From: Clostridiales bacterium
Lineage (GTDB): Bacteria; Bacillota; Clostridia; Oscillospirales; Oscillospiraceae
DNA: 61,527 bases
Assembly: GCA_021202515.1 (NCBI GenBank)
Contig: JAJQCW010000028.1
Span: 1 to 61,527, forward strand
Direction: 5' to 3'
Shown here: piece after piece, positions 40,866-48,706 of the stretch
How positions within the stretch are numbered: position 1 is the first letter of the stretch
Layout: each line of letters opens with the position of its first letter
The notes under the pieces: generated by a model
Told to the model about the DNA's origin: nothing
The model's database searches: none
Seen by the model: the letters and a program-made list of their open reading frames with translations, nothing else
Position numbers and translations under genes: made by a program

Positions 40866-41055
40866 ATTAGCAATTAGCAATGTGCAATGTGCAATTCGCT
40901 GTTAGCCAGCGACCGGTGTGTAGGGGCGGCCCTCGGCCGCCCTGGGTAAGCAGGGGTAGTCCGGGCGGCCACGGGCCGCCCCTACAAGAGCCAAGTGGAA
41001 CTGCTCCGATTGTCTCCAAAGAAAATAAGGCTGAAAACTCGGTCATTGCACATTC
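40864..41055. repeat. Heptamer-ended element B9 interrupted by an A repeat
   Basis: Left run of GCAATnn units begins at the ftsY stop (40864-40897); the right end GGCTGAAAACTCGGTCATTGCACATT (41031-41055) matches the right end of B4 and B5. The core is disrupted by a full A repeat at 40919-40986. Confidence 0.8.
40919..40986. repeat. GC-rich palindromic repeat, copy A6, nested in B9
   Basis: A 68-bp copy (TGTAGGGGCGGCCCTCGGCC to GGCCACGGGCCGCCCCTACA). Confidence 0.9.
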
Positions 41056-41104
41056 CCACAGGGACAGACGTTGCCAACGAAACGAGCAGAAAGGACATGA
41101 GCCA

Positions 41105-41821
41105 ATGAACAGACGGGATGGACGGGCGGCGGACGCGCTGCGCCCGGTGGAGATCACCCCCAACGTCAACGCCTTTGCGGAGGGGAGTTGTCTCATCCGC
41201 TGCGGCGAGACCATCGTGTATATCACCGCCTCGGTGGAGGATCGCACACCGCCCCACGTGGCGGAGGGCTGCGGCTGGCTGACGGCGGAGTACTCCATGC
41301 TGCCCCGGGCCAACCGGACCCGCAGCCGCCGGGACGTGAGCAAATTGAAGCTGAACGGACGCAGCGCGGAGATTCAGCGGCTCATTGGCCGGAGCCTCCG
41401 GGCGGCGGTGGACCTCTCCAAGCTGGGAGAGCGCACCATCACCATCGACTGCGACGTGTTGCAGGGGGACGGCGGCACCCGCACCGCCTCCATCACCGGC
41501 GGATTCGTGGCCCTGGCGCTGGCCTGCCGGAAGCTGCTGGCGGAGGGAAAAATTGCGGAAAACCCCATTCTCTCCAACGTGGCGGCCATTTCTGCGGGAA
41601 TCGTGAACGACGTGCCTCTGCTGGACTTGCAGTATTACGAGGACTCCGGCGCACAGGTGGATTTGAACTGTGTGATGAACGCCAAAGGGGAACTGATTGA
41701 AATTCAGGGCACCGGCGAAGGCCGGGCTTTCACCCTGGTGGAGCAACAGGAGCTGGTGGCCCTCTGCCAGAAAGGAATCAACGAGTTGATCGAGCTGCAA
41801 AACCAGGTTTTGGGGGGATAA
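41105..41821 (+). CDS. rph: Ribonuclease PH
   Basis: A 238-residue phosphorolytic exoribonuclease that trims the 3' end of tRNA precursors. Motifs: MNRRDGRAADALRPVEI at the start, GWLTAEYSMLPRAN, RSRRDVSKLKLNGRSAEIQRLIGRSLRAAVDL and CDVLQGDGGTRTASITGG. ATG 41105 gives family length. It starts a tight row: rph, rdgB (4 bases), yhbY (4 bases), a small membrane gene (3 bases), nadD-yqeK (overlap). Confidence 0.96.
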   Translation: MNRRDGRAADALRPVEITPNVNAFAEGSCLIRCGETIVYITASVEDRTPPHVAEGCGWLTAEYSMLPRANRTRSRRDVSKLKLNGRSAEIQRLIGRSLRAAVDLSKLGERTITIDCDVLQGDGGTRTASITGGFVALALACRKLLAEGKIAENPILSNVAAISAGIVNDVPLLDLQYYEDSGAQVDLNCVMNAKGELIEIQGTGEGRAFTLVEQQELVALCQKGINELIELQNQVLGG

Positions 41822-41825
41822 CGGC

Positions 41826-42422
41826 ATGAAATTCGTCTTAGCGAGCCACAATGAGAACAAATTGAAGGAGCTGCGGGAGATTCTGGGCGCCCTGGGGGTT
41901 GAGATCGTCCTCCAGTCCGACCTGGGGCTGGAACTGGAGCCGGAGGAGACCGGCGAGACCTTCGAGGAAAACTCCCTCATCAAGGCCAAAGCCGTCATGG
42001 AGGCCAGCGGCCTCCCCGCCATCGCCGACGACTCCGGCCTCTGCGTGGACAAGCTGGGGGGCGGTCCGGGGGTCTACTCCGCCCGGTACGGCGGCCCCGG
42101 CCTCACCGACGCCCAAAAGTGCCAACTGATTTTACAGGCCATGCAGGGCCAGTTTCCCCGGACGTGCAAATTTGTCTGCGTTATCACCTGCTGTTTTCCC
42201 GATGGGAAGGTGCTGACGGCCCGGGGGGAGTGTCCGGGGACGGTGGCCTTCACCCCCATGGGAAGCGACGGCTTCGGTTACGACCCCATTTTCTTTGTCC
42301 CCAAGCTGAAAAAGACCTTCGCCCAACTGAGCACGGAGGAGAAAAACGCCATCTCCCACCGGGGCAACGCCCTGCGGGCCTTTGCCGGGGAGCTGGAGGC
42401 GTATTTGAAGGAGAACGTGTAA
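41826..42422 (+). CDS. rdgB: XTP/dITP diphosphatase (RdgB/HAM1)
   Basis: A 198-residue enzyme that removes non-canonical purine nucleoside triphosphates. It shows the family start LASHNENKLKELREIL, the ENSLIKAK and ADDSGLCVDKLGGGPGVYSARYGG segments, and GSDGFGYDPIFFVP near the end. In many Firmicutes rph and rdgB are neighbours, as here. Confidence 0.96.
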   Translation: MKFVLASHNENKLKELREILGALGVEIVLQSDLGLELEPEETGETFEENSLIKAKAVMEASGLPAIADDSGLCVDKLGGGPGVYSARYGGPGLTDAQKCQLILQAMQGQFPRTCKFVCVITCCFPDGKVLTARGECPGTVAFTPMGSDGFGYDPIFFVPKLKKTFAQLSTEEKNAISHRGNALRAFAGELEAYLKENV

Positions 42423-42426
42423 CTTT

Positions 42427-42771
42427 ATGGAACTGACGAGCAAACAGCGCGCCCAACTGCGCGGCATGGCCAACGGACTGGAGACGGTGCTGACCATCGG
42501 CAAGGATGACATCAGCGAAAACCAGGTCAAACAGGCCGACGATGCCCTGGAAGCGCGGGAACTCATTAAATGTAAGGTGCTGGAGAGCAGCACCCTCTCC
42601 GCGAGGGAAGCCTGCAACGAGCTGGCAAAGCGCACCCGCTCCGAGCCAGTGCAGGTCATCGGCGGCAAATTCGTCCTCTATCGCCACAGCCACAAGCTGG
42701 GGGAGAAGTGTATCAACCTGGTGCAGCCCAAACAGCGGAAAACCGCCGGGCGGAAGTACGAAAGGAACTGA
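42427..42771 (+). CDS. yhbY: YhbY-family CRM-domain RNA-binding protein
   Basis: A 114-residue protein made of one CRM domain: LTSKQRAQLRGMANGLETVLTIGKDDIS, then ELIKCKVLES and the final QVIGGKFVLYRHS. YhbY homologues bind pre-50S ribosomes. It has a short basic C-terminal tail (KQRKTAGRKYERN). It is in a tight operon with genes for RNA processing and ribosome assembly (rph, rsfS). Confidence 0.93.
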   Translation: MELTSKQRAQLRGMANGLETVLTIGKDDISENQVKQADDALEARELIKCKVLESSTLSAREACNELAKRTRSEPVQVIGGKFVLYRHSHKLGEKCINLVQPKQRKTAGRKYERN

Positions 42772-42774
42772 CCT

Positions 42775-43011
42775 ATGGACTATCCGAAAAGCTGGGAAAA
42801 GGAAGTATCTGCCTGGCTGGATGACGACGACACCTACGGCGACGTGGTCATCACCAGGGACGAGGGTGGCCCCACCGTCCACAAGGTAAAGAAAATCGAC
42901 TGGCTGGCGACGTTGGGTGCCAACTGGCGGAGCGTGCTGGCGGCTGTCGCTGCGGTGGCCGCGGTGGTGAGCGTGTTGGCGCTGGTGGTGAAAGCGTGTC
43001 GAAGCGAGTGA
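42775..43011 (+). CDS. Small single-pass membrane protein, unknown function
   Basis: A 78-residue protein: soluble acidic N-terminus (1-45; WEKEVSAWLDDDDTYGDVVI), then one membrane helix (about 53-74, VLAAVAAVAAVVSVLALVV) and a short basic end. Start ATG 42775 is three bases after yhbY. Its last 16 bases overlap the start of nadD-yqeK in another frame. I do not recognise a family. Good spacing and codon use make it a likely real gene. Confidence 0.7.
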   Translation: MDYPKSWEKEVSAWLDDDDTYGDVVITRDEGGPTVHKVKKIDWLATLGANWRSVLAAVAAVAAVVSVLALVVKACRSE

Positions 43012-44201
43012 AAATTGGCGTCTACGGCGGTACCTTCAACCCGCCTCACCTGGGGCATATGGCGGCGGCGCGGGACGTGTCCGCCGCCCTGGGGCTGGAC
43101 AAGCTGCTGCTCATCCCCGACCGGACGCCGCCCCACAAGGAACTGCCCGCCGGTTCCGCCTCGCCGGACCAGCGGCTGGAGATGACCCGCATTGCCGCAG
43201 ACCGGCTCTCCGGCGGGGTTACGAAGGTCGTGGCCTCCGACGTGGAGCTGCGCCGCACCGGGCGGAGCTACACTGCCGACACCCTGACCCAACTGCGGGA
43301 GCAGTACCCGGACGATGAGCTGTGGCTGCTGATGGGAACGGATATGTTCCTGACCCTCCACACCTGGTATCGGCCTGACATCATCTGCCAAAAGGCCCAC
43401 ATCGCCGCCTTTGGCCGGTCAGCGGGGGACGAGGCCCGGTTCGCGGAGCAGAAAGCCCGGCTGGAGCGGGACTACGGGGCCACGGTGCAAATCATCCCCC
43501 TGCCTGGTCTGGTGGAGGTGTCCTCCACCCAGCTCCGGCAGGAGCTGGAACAGGGGAGCGGACAAGCTCTGCTGGACGAGAGCGTTTACGGCTACATCCT
43601 CCGGCAGGGGCTGTACGGCGTAAGAAAGGACCTGACCCGGCTCTCGCTGGAGGACCTGCGGGCGGCGTCCTACTCCATGGTCAAGGCCAAGCGCCTGCCT
43701 CACATCCGGGGCACCGAGGAGGAGGCCGCGCTGTTGGCCCGGCGCTGGGGCGCGGACGAGACGACAGCGCGAAAGGCCGCCATCCTCCACGACTGCACAA
43801 AATATTGGAATCTGGAAGAACAGTTGCAATATTGTGAAAAATGTGGTATCCTATTAGACCAGGTCGAGCGGGAGACATTGTCGCTGCTCCACGCCAAAAG
43901 CGGCGCTGGAGTGGCCCGGCAGGTGTTCGGGATGCCGGAGGAGATTTGCAGCGCCATCTGCTGGCACACCACCGGCAAGGCGGACATGACCCTGCTGGAA
44001 AAGATCCTCTACATCGCCGACTATGCGGAACCCAGCCGCACCTACGACTGGTGCCGGGAGCTGCGGGAGCTGGTGCTGGAGGACTTGGACGCCGCCGTCC
44101 TCTACGGGCTGAACGTCACCGTCAACCACACCCGGAAAAAGGGCCAGACCATTCACTACCGGACGCTGGAGGCGAGAGAGTACCTTCTGGCCCAGCGGTA
44201 A
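42996..44201 (+). CDS. nadD: Fusion of nicotinate-nucleotide adenylyltransferase (NadD) and YqeK-type HD phosphohydrolase
   Basis: A 401-residue bifunctional protein. Residues 1-205 are NadD, which adenylates nicotinate mononucleotide in NAD synthesis: GVYGGTFNPPHLGHMAAA with the HxGH motif, and the C-terminal VEVSSTQLRQEL. Residues 215-401 are YqeK, an HD-domain hydrolase cleaving diadenosine tetraphosphate, with AAILHDCTKYW and ILYIADYAEPSRTYD. In Bacillus nadD and yqeK are adjacent separate genes, so this is a fusion of neighbours. Start GTG 42996 lies inside the preceding gene. rsfS follows after a repeat, keeping the conserved order. Confidence 0.92.
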   Translation: MSKRVKIGVYGGTFNPPHLGHMAAARDVSAALGLDKLLLIPDRTPPHKELPAGSASPDQRLEMTRIAADRLSGGVTKVVASDVELRRTGRSYTADTLTQLREQYPDDELWLLMGTDMFLTLHTWYRPDIICQKAHIAAFGRSAGDEARFAEQKARLERDYGATVQIIPLPGLVEVSSTQLRQELEQGSGQALLDESVYGYILRQGLYGVRKDLTRLSLEDLRAASYSMVKAKRLPHIRGTEEEAALLARRWGADETTARKAAILHDCTKYWNLEEQLQYCEKCGILLDQVERETLSLLHAKSGAGVARQVFGMPEEICSAICWHTTGKADMTLLEKILYIADYAEPSRTYDWCRELRELVLEDLDAAVLYGLNVTVNHTRKKGQTIHYRTLEAREYLLAQR

Positions 44202-44255
44202 GATTATATTTCATTTGTTTATCCCTTCGAATCAATTTTATCAGTAATTCCAACG

Positions 44256-44436
44256 AGAAACCCCTCCACCACCGCCTAAAGGCGGCGGCCCTCCTCCCCT
44301 TTGCGACTCGCATGGCCCCAACGGGCCATAGCTCCCTGCATTTGCGCTAAAGAGGAATTGGCCATTCGGCCGGCGCTTCACAGGGGAGGCAAGAGGGGTG
44401 GTCAGTTGCGGAACGGCAAAAGTTATTGACAAATCC
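44256..44436. repeat. Intergenic element, copy C6, inverted
   Basis: A 180-bp copy in inverted orientation: GAAACCCCTCCACCACCGCC at the left and GAGGGGTGGTCAGTTGCGGA at the right. It splits nadD-yqeK from rsfS. Confidence 0.85.
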
Positions 44437-44488
44437 GTTTCAACGAAATACCCCATACAGCATTTATACGTTAAAGGAGAAACACAGC

Positions 44489-44860
44489 ATGGCAGAAGCC
44501 TTAGAGTTGACCGCCGCCATCGTCAACGCCATCGACAAAAAACGCGGCATGAACATTGAGGTGCTCCACACTACCGACGTGACCACCCTGGCGGACTACT
44601 TCGTCATGGCCACCGCCGCCTCCACCACCCAACTGCGCACCCTGTCCGACGCGACAGAGGAGGCCGCAGAGAAGCTGGGCGAGACCCCCTACAGCGTGGA
44701 GGGGGAGCGGGAGAGCGGCTGGCGGGTGCTGGATTTCAGCACCGTCATCGTCCACCTGTTCCTGCCGGAGCAGCGGGAGTTTTACAGCCTGGAGCGGCTG
44801 TGGCAGGACGCGGAGCAGGTGGACATCACCTCCTTCCTGGCGAAGCCGGAGGACGCATAA
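44489..44860 (+). CDS. rsfS: Ribosome silencing factor RsfS
   Basis: A 123-residue RsfS/YbeB/Iojap protein, which binds ribosomal protein L14 and prevents subunit joining during starvation. Motifs: DVTTLADYFVMATAASTTQLRTL, ESGWRVLDFSTVIVHLFLPEQREFYSLERLW. ATG 44489 follows AAAGGAG. The conserved nadD-yqeK-rsfS order confirms the call. Confidence 0.96.
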   Translation: MAEALELTAAIVNAIDKKRGMNIEVLHTTDVTTLADYFVMATAASTTQLRTLSDATEEAAEKLGETPYSVEGERESGWRVLDFSTVIVHLFLPEQREFYSLERLWQDAEQVDITSFLAKPEDA

Positions 44861-44926
44861 CGGGCGCACAGCGTCCCTTTTGCAAAGCACATCCCCAGCC
44901 GTTTCCCCCTCAGGGTGGATTTGGCT

Positions 44927-45079
44927 CAATGTGCAATTTGCAATGAGCAATTAGCAATGGCCGGGTTTTCGGCCATGTGCGATACAGGGAAGTTGCAGGA
45001 AAACAGTTCCACCCCTCGCCGCAAGGCGACAGCGAAGCCTCCGGTTCCCCTTAATTGCACATTGCACATTGCTAATTAT
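44927..45079. repeat. Heptamer-ended element, copy B10, inverted
   Basis: About 153 bp. The left end carries GCAATnn units and GGCCGGGTTTTCGGCC, the reverse of the right end of B5; the right end is ATTGCACATTGCACATTGCTAATT. The core differs from B4/B5. Confidence 0.8.
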
Positions 45080-45136
45080 CCCCACAATAATCCGCCCGAA
45101 AGGGTTCGTTGAGTAATTTCAGAGAAAAGAGTGATC

Positions 45137-47665
45137 ATGTTGAAATACGATTTCACCGCCATTGAGAAGAAATGGCAGAAGAAGTGGCAGGACGCCAAGG
45201 CGTTCCAGGCCGTCACCGGCGACACCACCCGGCCCAAGTGGTACGGCTTGGTGGAGTTCCCCTACCCCTCCGGGGCGGGGCTGCACGTGGGCCATCCCCG
45301 GCCCTACACCGCAATGGACGTGGTGGCCCGGAAGAAGCGCATGGACGGCTACAACGTCCTGTTCCCCATCGGCTACGACGCCTTCGGTCTGCCCACCGAG
45401 AACTACGCCATCAAGAACCACGTGCATCCGGCCACCGTCACCCAGCAGAACATCAAGAACTTCACCCGCCAGCTCCATATGCTGGGCTACTCCTTTGACT
45501 GGGACCGGCTCATCGACACCACCGACCCCAAGTATTACAAGTGGACCCAGTGGATCTTCCTCCATCTCTTCAAGCACGGTCTGGCCTACAAGACCACCAT
45601 GCCCGTGAACTGGTGTACCTCCTGCAAGTGCGTTCTTGCCAACGAGGAAGTGGTGGAGGGCGTCTGCGAGCGGTGCGGCTCCCCGGTGGTCCGCAAGGAA
45701 AAGAGCCAGTGGATGCTGAAAATCACCGCCTACGCCCAGAAGCTCATCGACGGCCTGGACGACGTGGACTATATCGAGCGGGTCAAAATCCAGCAGAAGA
45801 ACTGGATCGGCCGCTCCACCGGCGCAGAGGTCAATTTCCAGACCACCGAGGGGGATGTCCTCACCGTCTACACCACCCGTTGCGATACGCTGCTCGGCGC
45901 GACTTACATGGTCATCGCCCCGGAACACGCCTACGTCACCAAGTGGAAGGACAAGCTGACCAACTACGACGAGGTGGAAGCCTACGTGAAGAAGGCCGCC
46001 TCCAAGTCCGACTTTGAGCGCACCGAGCTGGCAAAGGACAAAACCGGTGTTAAGCTGGAGGGCGTTCGGGCCATCAACCCCGTCAACAACGAGGAAATCC
46101 CCATCTTTATCTCCGACTACGTGCTGGCGACTTACGGCACCGGCGCAATTATGGCCGTGCCCGCTCACGACACCCGTGACTTCGAGTTCGCCCAGGTCTT
46201 TGACCTGCCCATCATCCAGGTCGTCGCCAGCAGCGACGGCACGCTGGTAGACCTGAGCAAGGAAGCTTTCACCGACGTGGCCACCGGCGTGATGGTCAAC
46301 TCCGGCTTCATCACCGGCATGACGGTGGAAGAGGCCAAGGAAGCCATGATCAACTACCTGGAGGAGAACCACATCGGTCACGCCCAGGTGAACTACAAGC
46401 TGCGGGACTGGGTGTTCTCCCGCCAGCGGTACTGGGGCGAACCCATCCCCATCGTCAACTGCCCCAAGTGCGGCTATGTGGCCCTGCCGGAGGACCAGCT
46501 CCCCCTGTTGCTGCCCGAAGTGGAGAGCTACGAGACCACCGACGACGGCGAATCCCCCCTGTCCGCCATGACCGACTGGGTCAACACCACCTGCCCCTGC
46601 TGCGGCGGCCCTGCCCAGCGGGAGACCGACACCATGCCCCAGTGGGCGGGTTCCTCCTGGTACTTCCTGCGGTATGAGGATCCCCAGTGTGACACTGCCA
46701 TCGCCTCCAAGGAGGCCCTGGACTACTGGGGACAGGTGGACTGGTACAACGGCGGCATGGAACACACCACCCTCCATCTGCTTTACAGCCGGTTCTGGAA
46801 CAACTTCCTCCACGACATTGGGGTCATCCCCCATGCGGAGCCTTACGCCAAGCGCACCAGCCACGGCATGATTCTGGGCAAGAACCCCCACTATGTGGGC
46901 AATTTCGAGACCCAGGCGGAGAAGGACGCCATGGTGGAGAAGTACGGCAGCCAGGCCCTCCGCCCCTCCGTCAAGATGTCCAAGAGCCTGGGCAACGTGG
47001 TCAACCCCGACGACGTAATCCGGGAATACGGCGCGGACACCATGCGGCTGTATATCATGTTCATCGGCGACTTCGAAAAGACCGCCACCTGGTCCGACGA
47101 GGCGGTGCGGGGCTGCAAGCGGTTCCTGGACCGTGTGTGGAACCTCCAGGAGAAGTGCGGCGACAGCCTGGAGTATTCTCCCGACAACGTGGCCGCTATT
47201 CACAAGGCCATCAAGAAGGTCAACGAGGACATCGAGGCCATGAAGTTCAACACCGCCATCGCCACCATGATGGCCCTGACCAACGACTTCTATGCCAATG
47301 GCTGCACCAAGGGCGATTTGAAGGCCCTGCTGCTGTTGCTGTCCCCCATCGCCCCCCATATCTGCGAGGAAATGTGGGAGAACCTGGGCTTTGCTGAGAG
47401 CGGCATGATTTGCAAGCAGCCCTGGCCGGAGTATGACGAGAGCAAGACCGTGGCCGCCACGGTGCAGTTGGCCGTCCAGGTGGCGGGCAAGGTCCGCGCC
47501 AACATCGTCGTTCCTACTGATGCCGACGATGAGGCCGTGGTCGCCGCAGCCTTGGCTGACGCCAAAATTCAGCGCCAGGCCGAGGGCAAGAAGCTGGTGC
47601 GGAAGATCGTCGTGCGGGACAAGAAGTCCAAGGCCGTGAAGATCGTCAACCTGATTTTTAAGTAA
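45137..47665 (+). CDS. leuS: Leucyl-tRNA synthetase
   Basis: An 842-residue class I synthetase. The HIGH-type motif is in [18 protein letters not shown], the KMSKS motif in [15 protein letters not shown], and the editing domain (about 225-410) has the threonine-rich [21 protein letters not shown]. Zinc-type cysteine pairs occur in CTSCKCV and CERCG. Start ATG 45137; GTG 45131 would add two residues. Unlike pheST, it is not preceded by a T-box: the upstream 280 bases hold repeat B10 only. Confidence 0.96.
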   Translation: MLKYDFTAIEKKWQKKWQDAKAFQAVTGDTTRPKWYGLVEFPYPSGAGLHVGHPRPYTAMDVVARKKRMDGYNVLFPIGYDAFGLPTENYAIKNHVHPATVTQQNIKNFTRQLHMLGYSFDWDRLIDTTDPKYYKWTQWIFLHLFKHGLAYKTTMPVNWCTSCKCVLANEEVVEGVCERCGSPVVRKEKSQWMLKITAYAQKLIDGLDDVDYIERVKIQQKNWIGRSTGAEVNFQTTEGDVLTVYTTRCDTLLGATYMVIAPEHAYVTKWKDKLTNYDEVEAYVKKAASKSDFERTELAKDKTGVKLEGVRAINPVNNEEIPIFISDYVLATYGTGAIMAVPAHDTRDFEFAQVFDLPIIQVVASSDGTLVDLSKEAFTDVATGVMVNSGFITGMTVEEAKEAMINYLEENHIGHAQVNYKLRDWVFSRQRYWGEPIPIVNCPKCGYVALPEDQLPLLLPEVESYETTDDGESPLSAMTDWVNTTCPCCGGPAQRETDTMPQWAGSSWYFLRYEDPQCDTAIASKEALDYWGQVDWYNGGMEHTTLHLLYSRFWNNFLHDIGVIPHAEPYAKRTSHGMILGKNPHYVGNFETQAEKDAMVEKYGSQALRPSVKMSKSLGNVVNPDDVIREYGADTMRLYIMFIGDFEKTATWSDEAVRGCKRFLDRVWNLQEKCGDSLEYSPDNVAAIHKAIKKVNEDIEAMKFNTAIATMMALTNDFYANGCTKGDLKALLLLLSPIAPHICEEMWENLGFAESGMICKQPWPEYDESKTVAATVQLAVQVAGKVRANIVVPTDADDEAVVAAALADAKIQRQAEGKKLVRKIVVRDKKSKAVKIVNLIFK

Positions 47666-47681
47666 AACCATTTTAACGCAC

Positions 47682-47713
47682 AAAACCCCGTCTGTAGGCT
47701 CAGACGGGGTTTT
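47682..47713 (+). terminator. Terminator of leuS
   Basis: Perfect 13-bp arms AAAACCCCGTCTG (47682-47694) and CAGACGGGGTTTT (47701-47713), then GTTTGG, 16 bases past the stop. Confidence 0.9.
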
Positions 47714-47749
47714 GTTTGGAAAAAACTCTTTGGTTGGATGCCACAAGAA

Positions 47750-47784
47750 CCCCACCAAAGCCCAGCGAAGCGGGTTTGGTGGGG
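47750..47784. other. Second inverted repeat downstream of leuS
   Basis: CCCCACCAAA (47750-47759) and TTTGGTGGGG (47775-47784), extended by GCCC/GGG-type pairing, with no T run. It is in the 155-base gap between leuS and the GIY-YIG gene, where no other feature is seen. Confidence 0.4.
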
Positions 47785-47868
47785 AGAGGAGGAGCAGCGG
47801 AATGGATGAGCTTTCGGCTGTAGCCGGAAGCGAAGGATATGGAGCTTGCTCCGACGACGCGGACGGGG

Positions 47869-48126
47869 TCATTTTGTCCCGTCAATCAGCTTTAGCTTCT
47901 CCCGGCGTGTCAGCCTCTTGATAGCCATTTCCCGGCGGAGGGCGTCCCCCTTGGAGGGCCATTCCTCCCGGTAGACCACCTCCACCGGCAGGCGGCTGCG
48001 GGTGTACTTCGCGCCCCGGCCCCGGTTGTGGACTTCTGCCCGCCGGTCCACGTCGGCGGCGATGCCGGTGTAGAGGGTGCCGTCGGCGCACCGGACCATA
48101 TAGACCCACCAGCTATGCGGTTCCAT
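47869..48126 (-). CDS. GIY-YIG domain protein (UPF0213/YhbQ-like)
   Basis: An 85-residue protein that is a single GIY-YIG fold: WWVYMVRCADGTLYTGIAADVDRR, then NRGRGAKYTRSRLPVEVVYRE and the final ALRREMAIKRLTRREKLKLI. Such small stand-alone members are conserved in Firmicutes; some relatives have DNA nicking activity, but the role is unsettled. I chose ATG 48126, preceded by AAAAGGAGGCG; longer upstream frames would cover the terminator of the adjacent RNA candidate. Confidence 0.88.
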   Translation of the reverse strand: MEPHSWWVYMVRCADGTLYTGIAADVDRRAEVHNRGRGAKYTRSRLPVEVVYREEWPSKGDALRREMAIKRLTRREKLKLIDGTK

Positions 48127-48199
48127 CCGCGCCGCCTCCTTTTCGCTCGTTTGGGTCCAGTTTAACGCGAAAAAAGGAAAGCTGCAAGGGTTTCCCACG

Positions 48200-48398
48200 C
48201 AAAAAAGCGCCGCAGCGTGACTGCTGCGGCGCTGGGATATGTAAAACGAATCGCAGGATTCGGAGCTTTTAGTCTGCCCCTCGCGCCGACAACTGCCAGC
48301 GAGTGGAGCAGTGAGGTCAGAAAAGATGTGGCCCATCTATAAGGAGGGTCTGATTGGAATCGTCCCGGCGGGTTTCCAATCAGGCTCCTTGCTTGACT
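48200..48398 (-). ncRNA. Candidate small RNA with own promoter and terminator
   Basis: On the minus strand an extended -10 (TGGTAAGAT, 48413-48405) would start a transcript near 48398. It ends at a perfect 10-bp hairpin GCGCCGCAGC/GCTGCGGCGC (48232-48207) followed by TTTTTT (48206-48201). In between are a long hairpin (AAGGAG, CTGATTGGAA with TTCCAATCAG, CTCCTT; about 48340-48390), a short GATG/CATC stem, a GC-rich stem (CTGCTCC..CTCG/CGAGGGGCAG) and GAATC/GATTC. There is no reading frame and no similarity I can name. It may alternatively be the leader of the GIY-YIG gene. Confidence 0.5.
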
Positions 48399-48557
48399 GT
48401 CCCTATCTTACCACTACGTCAAGGCGAATTGTTGGCGAAACTGCAAAAGAGTTGTGAAAAGAACATGAATCGTTTTGCGAATTTTGCACAAACGGAATGT
48501 TCCTCTGTTTTTTGGGAATTTTGGGAGTGGCAGAGCTGTTTTCCCGGTTCAAAGGGC

Positions 48558-48586
48558 TTGCAATCTCCCGGAAGGTTTGTTATGAT
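48558..48586 (+). promoter_or_regulatory. Promoter of ktrB
   Basis: -35 TTGCAA (48558-48563), 17 bp, -10 TATGAT (48581-48586), leaving a leader of about 115 nt before the GTG at 48707. I see no c-di-AMP riboswitch (ydaO) motif in it. Confidence 0.7.
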
Positions 48587-48706
48587 AAGAAAAAGGGAAC
48601 GTTTTCCCGCAAAACGGGGCAAAGTATTTCCCCGAAACGAAGAAAACGGCGGGACGGGCCGCCGCCCTCCGGTTTCCCCGGCCCACGGCAGGAGGCTTTT
48701 GCAGCA

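Noticed and set aside
44861-45136. T-box upstream of leuS
   Set aside because: No GGGTGGNACCGCG-type motif and no stem I pattern; the space is taken by repeat B10.
48127-48336. Extended GIY-YIG protein starting at 48336
   Set aside because: The extra 70 residues run through the terminator hairpin of the small-RNA candidate; ATG 48126 has a near-perfect ribosome site.
48414-48706. c-di-AMP (ydaO) riboswitch upstream of ktrB
   Set aside because: K+ uptake genes in Firmicutes often have one, but the conserved ydaO core is not found in the leader or its surroundings.
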